64,000 nt of DNA. Origin: SB25 sp029560875. Its GTDB lineage: Bacteria > Bacteroidota > Bacteroidia > Bacteroidales > Tenuifilaceae. Each line of letters starts with the position of its first letter. Position 1 is the first letter of the stretch. A model generated the notes under the pieces. That model did not search any database. It was not told the DNA's origin and saw only the letters and a program-made list of their open reading frames with translations. The stretch spans positions 3,488 through 67,487 of the forward strand of contig DAOOPM010000021.1 of the NCBI GenBank assembly GCA_035388225.1, in the 5' to 3' direction. Positions 60,200-64,000 of the stretch are shown one piece after another. A program made the translations under genes and the position numbers.

Positions 60200-61729
60200 A
60201 TGGATTACATCATTCACATACTAACCCAGATTCTTAGTTACACCGAAGGCGACCCGTTGCTTTTTACAAAAATATCATTTTGGATTTTCTTTGCTGTTTT
60301 ACTTTTTGGCTATTCGTTTATTTACAATAAGCCAGTTATTCGTAGTGCTTACCTTTTAGTTTTCAGCCTTTATTTTTACTACAAATCGAGCGGTTTATTC
60401 TTCTCATTGCTTATATTTTCTACTGTTTGCGATTATATTTTTGGGTTACTAATTCCACGCTATAAATCCAAGGTAACCCGAAAAATACTTGTGGCATCCA
60501 GTGTAGTGGTAAACCTAGGAGTGCTTTCCTATTTTAAGTATGCCTACTTTTACACCGACATTGTGAATCAACTCCTTGGAACCAACCTTGCAGTAACCAA
60601 TCATCTTTCGGTGTGGGCAAATGGTTTATTTGGTAGTAACTTTGATACTGCTTCAATATTCCTTCCAGTAGGAGTATCGTTCTACACCTTTCAAACTATA
60701 AGCTATACTGTTGATGTTTACCGTGGCAAAATACCTCCTGTTAAAAGTATAATTGATTTTGGGTTTTACGTTTCATTCTTCCCGCAATTGGTGGCGGGTC
60801 CGATTGTTCGAGCATCGGAATTTATTCCGCAGCTATATCGGGAATTTAGCCTTACAACCCGTGAGTTTGGACATGCAACTTTTTTAATAATTGCGGGGCT
60901 TATTAAAAAGATGATTATCTCGGATTATATCTCAATCAACTTTGTTGATAGGGTTTTTGATAATCCGCTAAGCTATTCTGGCTTCGAAAATTTGATGGCA
61001 ACCTACGGCTATGCGTTACAGATTTACTGCGACTTTTCTGGATATACCGATATTGCCATAGGCTTGGCAATGCTACTTGGATTCCGTTTGCCAATCAATT
61101 TTAACTCGCCCTATAAGGCAACAAGCATAACTGATTTCTGGCATCGTTGGCACATCTCACTATCAACTTGGCTACGCGATTACCTTTACATTCCGCTGGG
61201 TGGAAATAAAAAGGGGAGTGCAAGAATGTATATCAACCTAATGATAACTATGCTGTTGGGTGGCTTATGGCACGGAGCAAACCTTAAGTTTGTTATTTGG
61301 GGCGGAATTCACGGGGTAGGATTAGCGCTCCATAAACTTTGGAGCAAGTATGTACCAACTTTTGAATTTATTGGTAGTAATTGGCGGAAGATTTTTGGAG
61401 CAATTCTAACATTCAATCTTGTTTGTTTCTCCTGGATTTTTTTCCGTGCCGAAAGCATGGAGAGCGCAAAGCAAGTGCTAAATCAAATTTTCAACAGGTT
61501 TGGCGGTGAATCTTTGATTGAGATAACAAAATCGTACTATGGGATATTCCTGTTGATATTGATTGGTTTTGCAATCCATTGGCTTCCATTTGGTTTCAAG
61601 GAATGGTATCGTGGAAAATTCATTGATGCGAACATTTTGGTTAAAGGATTGGTTATACTAATAGTTGTTGTTCTTATCATACAATTCCGAACAGCCGATA
61701 TTCAACCATTTATTTATTTTAGGTTTTAA
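60200..61729 (+). CDS. MBOAT-family membrane O-acyltransferase
   Basis: The 509-residue protein has ten or more membrane segments and MBOAT hallmarks: FLPVGVSFYTFQTISYTVDVYRG, FPQLVAGPIVRASEFIPQL, WHRWHISLSTWLRDYLYIPLGG, and the catalytic-type histidine in LLGGLWHGANLKF. It resembles AlgI and PatA/DltB-type proteins that pass acetyl groups across the membrane for polymer acylation. The two SGNH genes in front would supply the periplasmic transferase. The polymer is unknown. Confidence 0.93.
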   Translation: MDYIIHILTQILSYTEGDPLLFTKISFWIFFAVLLFGYSFIYNKPVIRSAYLLVFSLYFYYKSSGLFFSLLIFSTVCDYIFGLLIPRYKSKVTRKILVASSVVVNLGVLSYFKYAYFYTDIVNQLLGTNLAVTNHLSVWANGLFGSNFDTASIFLPVGVSFYTFQTISYTVDVYRGKIPPVKSIIDFGFYVSFFPQLVAGPIVRASEFIPQLYREFSLTTREFGHATFLIIAGLIKKMIISDYISINFVDRVFDNPLSYSGFENLMATYGYALQIYCDFSGYTDIAIGLAMLLGFRLPINFNSPYKATSITDFWHRWHISLSTWLRDYLYIPLGGNKKGSARMYINLMITMLLGGLWHGANLKFVIWGGIHGVGLALHKLWSKYVPTFEFIGSNWRKIFGAILTFNLVCFSWIFFRAESMESAKQVLNQIFNRFGGESLIEITKSYYGIFLLILIGFAIHWLPFGFKEWYRGKFIDANILVKGLVILIVVVLIIQFRTADIQPFIYFRF

Positions 61730-61861
61730 CCATTTTGTATCGACAATAATTTCATTGGGTTGATTTGGGAGTTTTGAAAAAATTAATGTAGGTTTGTATA
61801 TGGGATAACCTTCAACAAAAATTACAAAAACTAGTGGTTTAGTTAAAAGTTGATTTAAGCA

Positions 61862-62458
61862 ATGGGTAAGGTAAAACTAAGTGTTCTTGGAATTTCATAC
61901 AGCCAAACTCAGTCGGGCGCATATGCACTTGTGCTTAGCGAGGAGAATGGAAGCAGGCGAATTCCAATTATTATTGGCGGATACGAGGCCCAGGCCATTG
62001 CAATTCAGCTCGAAGGACTTACACCTCCACGACCCTTAACACACGACCTTTTCCTGAATTTTGCAAAAGCATATACCATTAACTTGGTAGAGGTACAGAT
62101 TTACAAGTTGGAGGAAGGTGTGTTTTTCTCGAAACTTCACTGCGATAACGGCCACAAAGAAATATATATAGATTCCAGAACTTCCGATGCTGTAGCGTTG
62201 GCCTTACGTTTTAGCTGCCCAATTTACACCACCGACGAGATAATGGAGAAAGCAGGCATCACCCTTGAAATTGAAGAGGTTGACGAACCTGCCGAAGCAA
62301 GTAAAACCCCTACTGAAAGCAAACCCAAGGATACCTTCACGGAGCAGATTAAACGCCTTTCGGTTGCTGAACTTAACACTATGCTCGAAGAGGCTATTAT
62401 GAATGAAGATTACGAGAGAGCATCAAAAATTAGAGACGAAATAAAGAAAAGGTCATAA
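61862..62458 (+). CDS. Bifunctional nuclease family protein with UvrB/UvrC motif
   Basis: The 198-residue protein has a BFN (DUF151) domain at about 1-135, with RRIPIIIGGYEAQAIAIQLEG, RPLTHDLFLNF, and DSRTSDAVALALRFSCPIYT, followed by a Pro/Glu/Lys-rich linker and a C-terminal UvrB/UvrC motif ELNTMLEEAIMNEDYERASKIRDEI. DNase and RNase activities are described for some BFN proteins; the role here is not certain. This two-domain layout is common in Bacteroidota. Confidence 0.92.
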   Translation: MGKVKLSVLGISYSQTQSGAYALVLSEENGSRRIPIIIGGYEAQAIAIQLEGLTPPRPLTHDLFLNFAKAYTINLVEVQIYKLEEGVFFSKLHCDNGHKEIYIDSRTSDAVALALRFSCPIYTTDEIMEKAGITLEIEEVDEPAEASKTPTESKPKDTFTEQIKRLSVAELNTMLEEAIMNEDYERASKIRDEIKKRS

Positions 62459-62460
62459 AA

Positions 62461-62480
62461 AAGGGGGCGAGAGCCCCCTT
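62461..62480 (-). terminator. Rho-independent terminator of pgi
   Basis: AAGGGGGC and GCCCCCTT pair around a GAGA loop between two convergent genes. On the minus strand the hairpin is followed by TTTTTTATG, so it is a strong terminator for pgi. On the plus strand the T run is short, so the nuclease gene would be terminated less well. Confidence 0.88.
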
Positions 62481-62485
62481 CTGCA

Positions 62486-63832
62486 TTATATTCCTAAACG
62501 TTTCCTTAAATCTTTTCCCTCCTGCTCAAAACCAGGTTTGCCAAGTAGCGCAAACATATTCTTTTTGTAGGCTTCAACACCTGGTTGGTCAAATGGATTT
62601 ACATCTAAAACATAGCCACTTATTGCGCAGGCCCTTTCAAAGAAGTATAGTGTGTATCCAATCCAGTATGCCGATAGCTCGGGTATGCTAATGGAAATGC
62701 AAGGAACACCACCATCGTTGTGAGCCGCAATTGTTCCCAGTTCTGCCATTTTGTTTACCTCAGAGTAGCGCTTGCCCGATAGGAAATTTAGTTGGTCAAG
62801 GTTTTCAGGGTCGTTTGGTATGGTTAGTTTGTGTGAATAATTTTCAACCGAGATTACTGTTTCAAATATCATGCGCTCGCCTTCCTGGATGTACTGACCC
62901 ATAGAGTGTAAATCTGAAGTAAAATCAACTCCGGCGGGGAATATCCCTTTGTTCTCTTTGCCTTCACTTTCACCGTAAAGTTGCTTCCACCATTCGGTTA
63001 AGTAGTGAAGTTTTGGTGTGTAGTTTACCATTATCTCTAAATTCTTGCCCTTGTTGTAAAGCGCATTGCGTCCGGCAACATATTGGCAAGCCTTGTTTTG
63101 CTCAAAGGGAACATTTGCTGCAGTGTCTGCTTGAGCCTTTGTAGCGCCTTCAACAAGTTTTTTGATATCAAAACCTGCAATAGCAATTGGGAGTAACCCT
63201 ACAGGCGTTAAAACGGAGTAACGCCCTCCAACATCATCAGGAATTACAAATGTGCGGTAGCCTTCGGTATCGGCAAGTTTACGAAGTGCTCCTTTGGATT
63301 GGTCTGTTATTGCTACAATTCGGTTTGCGGCTTCTGATTTACCAACCTTATTTTCCAAGTGTTGTTTTAATAACCTGAATGCAATAGCAGGTTCTGTAGT
63401 TGTTCCCGATTTTGAGATAACAACAATTGAGTATCGCTTATGATTAAGTAACTCCAAAAGTTCGGCATGGTAGTCCTCGCAAATATTTTGCCCTGCAAAT
63501 ACTATATGTGGATTGCCATTGCTGTTTAGCTGCGAGAAACTATTTCCTAGAGCCTCAATTACAGCCTTACTTCCAAGGTAAGAACCTCCAATTCCAATGA
63601 CTACGACAATGTCGCTTTTAGTTCTGAACTCCTCAGCAATTTTTTCAATTTCTGAAATTTGTTTGCTTGGAATGTTGCTTGGTAGATTTAACCAGCCCAA
63701 AAAGTCATTTCCCTTACCAGTCTTTTTCTCCAGTAACGATTGACTTTTCTCAATTTTGCTCTTAAAGGAGTTAACCTCTTCCTTTGATACAAAATCGAAG
63801 ATATTGTTAAGATTTACTTTAAGTTCGCTCAT
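62486..63832 (-). CDS. pgi: Glucose-6-phosphate isomerase
   Basis: The 448-residue protein has the two SIS-type lobes of phosphoglucose isomerase: GIGGSYLGSKAV, VISKSGTTTEPAIAFR, DDVGGRYSVLTPVGLLP, and the active-site QYIQEGERMIFE. It interconverts glucose 6-phosphate and fructose 6-phosphate. The length fits the bacterial type seen in Bacteroidota and Firmicutes. gpsA lies upstream on the same strand, a frequent pair in Bacteroidota. Confidence 0.95.
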   Translation of the reverse strand: MSELKVNLNNIFDFVSKEEVNSFKSKIEKSQSLLEKKTGKGNDFLGWLNLPSNIPSKQISEIEKIAEEFRTKSDIVVVIGIGGSYLGSKAVIEALGNSFSQLNSNGNPHIVFAGQNICEDYHAELLELLNHKRYSIVVISKSGTTTEPAIAFRLLKQHLENKVGKSEAANRIVAITDQSKGALRKLADTEGYRTFVIPDDVGGRYSVLTPVGLLPIAIAGFDIKKLVEGATKAQADTAANVPFEQNKACQYVAGRNALYNKGKNLEIMVNYTPKLHYLTEWWKQLYGESEGKENKGIFPAGVDFTSDLHSMGQYIQEGERMIFETVISVENYSHKLTIPNDPENLDQLNFLSGKRYSEVNKMAELGTIAAHNDGGVPCISISIPELSAYWIGYTLYFFERACAISGYVLDVNPFDQPGVEAYKKNMFALLGKPGFEQEGKDLRKRLGI

Positions 63833-63854
63833 ATGTATTGATATTAATGAATTA

Positions 63855-64000
63855 CTATTTTAGTTTATCGGTTAAGAGTTTCATTTCTATTGCAGGTGAT
63901 ATGTTTTCATAAAGTATATTGTAAACAGCATCGGCAATTGGCATCCTTACATTGTATTTTGAGTTGATTTCCTTAATGCACTTAGAAGCATTGTACCCTT
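63855..64000 (-). CDS. gpsA: Glycerol-3-phosphate dehydrogenase, C-terminal end
   Basis: The frame runs in from the right edge and stops at 63855-63857. The 48 or so visible residues read GYNASKCIKEINSKYNV, then MPIADAVYNILYENISP, which match the C-terminus of NAD(P)-dependent GpsA (the EGxxA...PI...VYxILYE pattern). It supplies sn-glycerol 3-phosphate for phospholipids. The rest lies outside the window. The gap to the pgi start is 22 bases, so the two should be co-transcribed. Confidence 0.82.
   Translation of the reverse strand, partial: GYNASKCIKEINSKYNVRMPIADAVYNILYENISPAIEMKLLTDKLK

Noticed and set aside
1..64000. CRISPR arrays, tRNA or rRNA genes, insertion sequences and prophage genes
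   Set aside because: No evenly spaced direct repeats, cloverleaf-type sequences, transposase or integrase motifs, or phage structural genes were recognised.

Overview
The window looks like a chromosomal segment from a member of the Bacteroidota, most likely Bacteroidales or a close relative. The evidence is a set of lineage-typical families: a FISUMP-domain protein, DUF3078 and DUF5683 proteins, PorQ of the type IX secretion system (T9SS), a protein with a gliding/T9SS type B (CHU_C) C-terminus, the rsfS-ftsH-DUF2007-cdsA-psd block, and promoter elements of the Bacteroidota type (TTTG, then about 20 nt, then TAnnTTTG). Shine-Dalgarno sequences are weak or absent, and several genes start with TTG or GTG. 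An oxygen-sensitive class I fumarase and the [FeFe]-hydrogenase maturase HydF suggest an anaerobic or facultative life. I see no rRNA, tRNA, CRISPR array, prophage, integrase or transposase.

Layout. 1-572 is the start of a ComM/YifB ATPase gene cut by the window edge. 573-3724 is the most accessory-looking part: a FISUMP protein between two copies of a hairpin-rich repeat, then a Fic protein with an operator-like repeat cluster in front of it, then an array of small palindromes. 3725-19300 carries two sensor kinases, dCMP deaminase, an S41 peptidase, a MuiA-like protein with an inserted SusC-like segment, MscL, a DUF3078 protein, acetyltransferase, a methyl-accepting protein and envelope proteins. 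19317-23987 is the parA-parB-DUF5683-lytic transglycosylase-lipoprotein run. 24237-36480 holds a lipid kinase, porQ, phosphate transport, cmk, a methyltransferase, a cation transporter, ispH, marC, priA and hydF. 36660-41959 is the ribosome silencing, FtsH and phospholipid synthesis block. 42608-51841 contains a third sensor kinase, transporters, a T9SS cargo-like protein and a P-type ATPase next to a MarR regulator. 51916-54388 is a compact methylthioadenosine salvage operon, followed by fumarase and CAP-domain genes. 57504-61729 is a polymer O-acylation cassette (two SGNH proteins and an MBOAT). The window ends with a bifunctional nuclease, pgi and the 3' end of gpsA.

Most genes are housekeeping or common Bacteroidota functions. 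The points most worth a second look are the mtnA-aldolase-mtnP operon, which lacks the rest of the methionine salvage genes and fits the DHAP shunt; the paired MarR palindromes that sit in the promoters of both marR and the P-type ATPase; the three-copy 13-bp repeat in front of the Fic gene; the SusC-like insert inside the MuiA-family protein; the repeats around the FISUMP gene; and the two-SGNH plus MBOAT cassette. I did not find a clearly undescribed multi-gene system.
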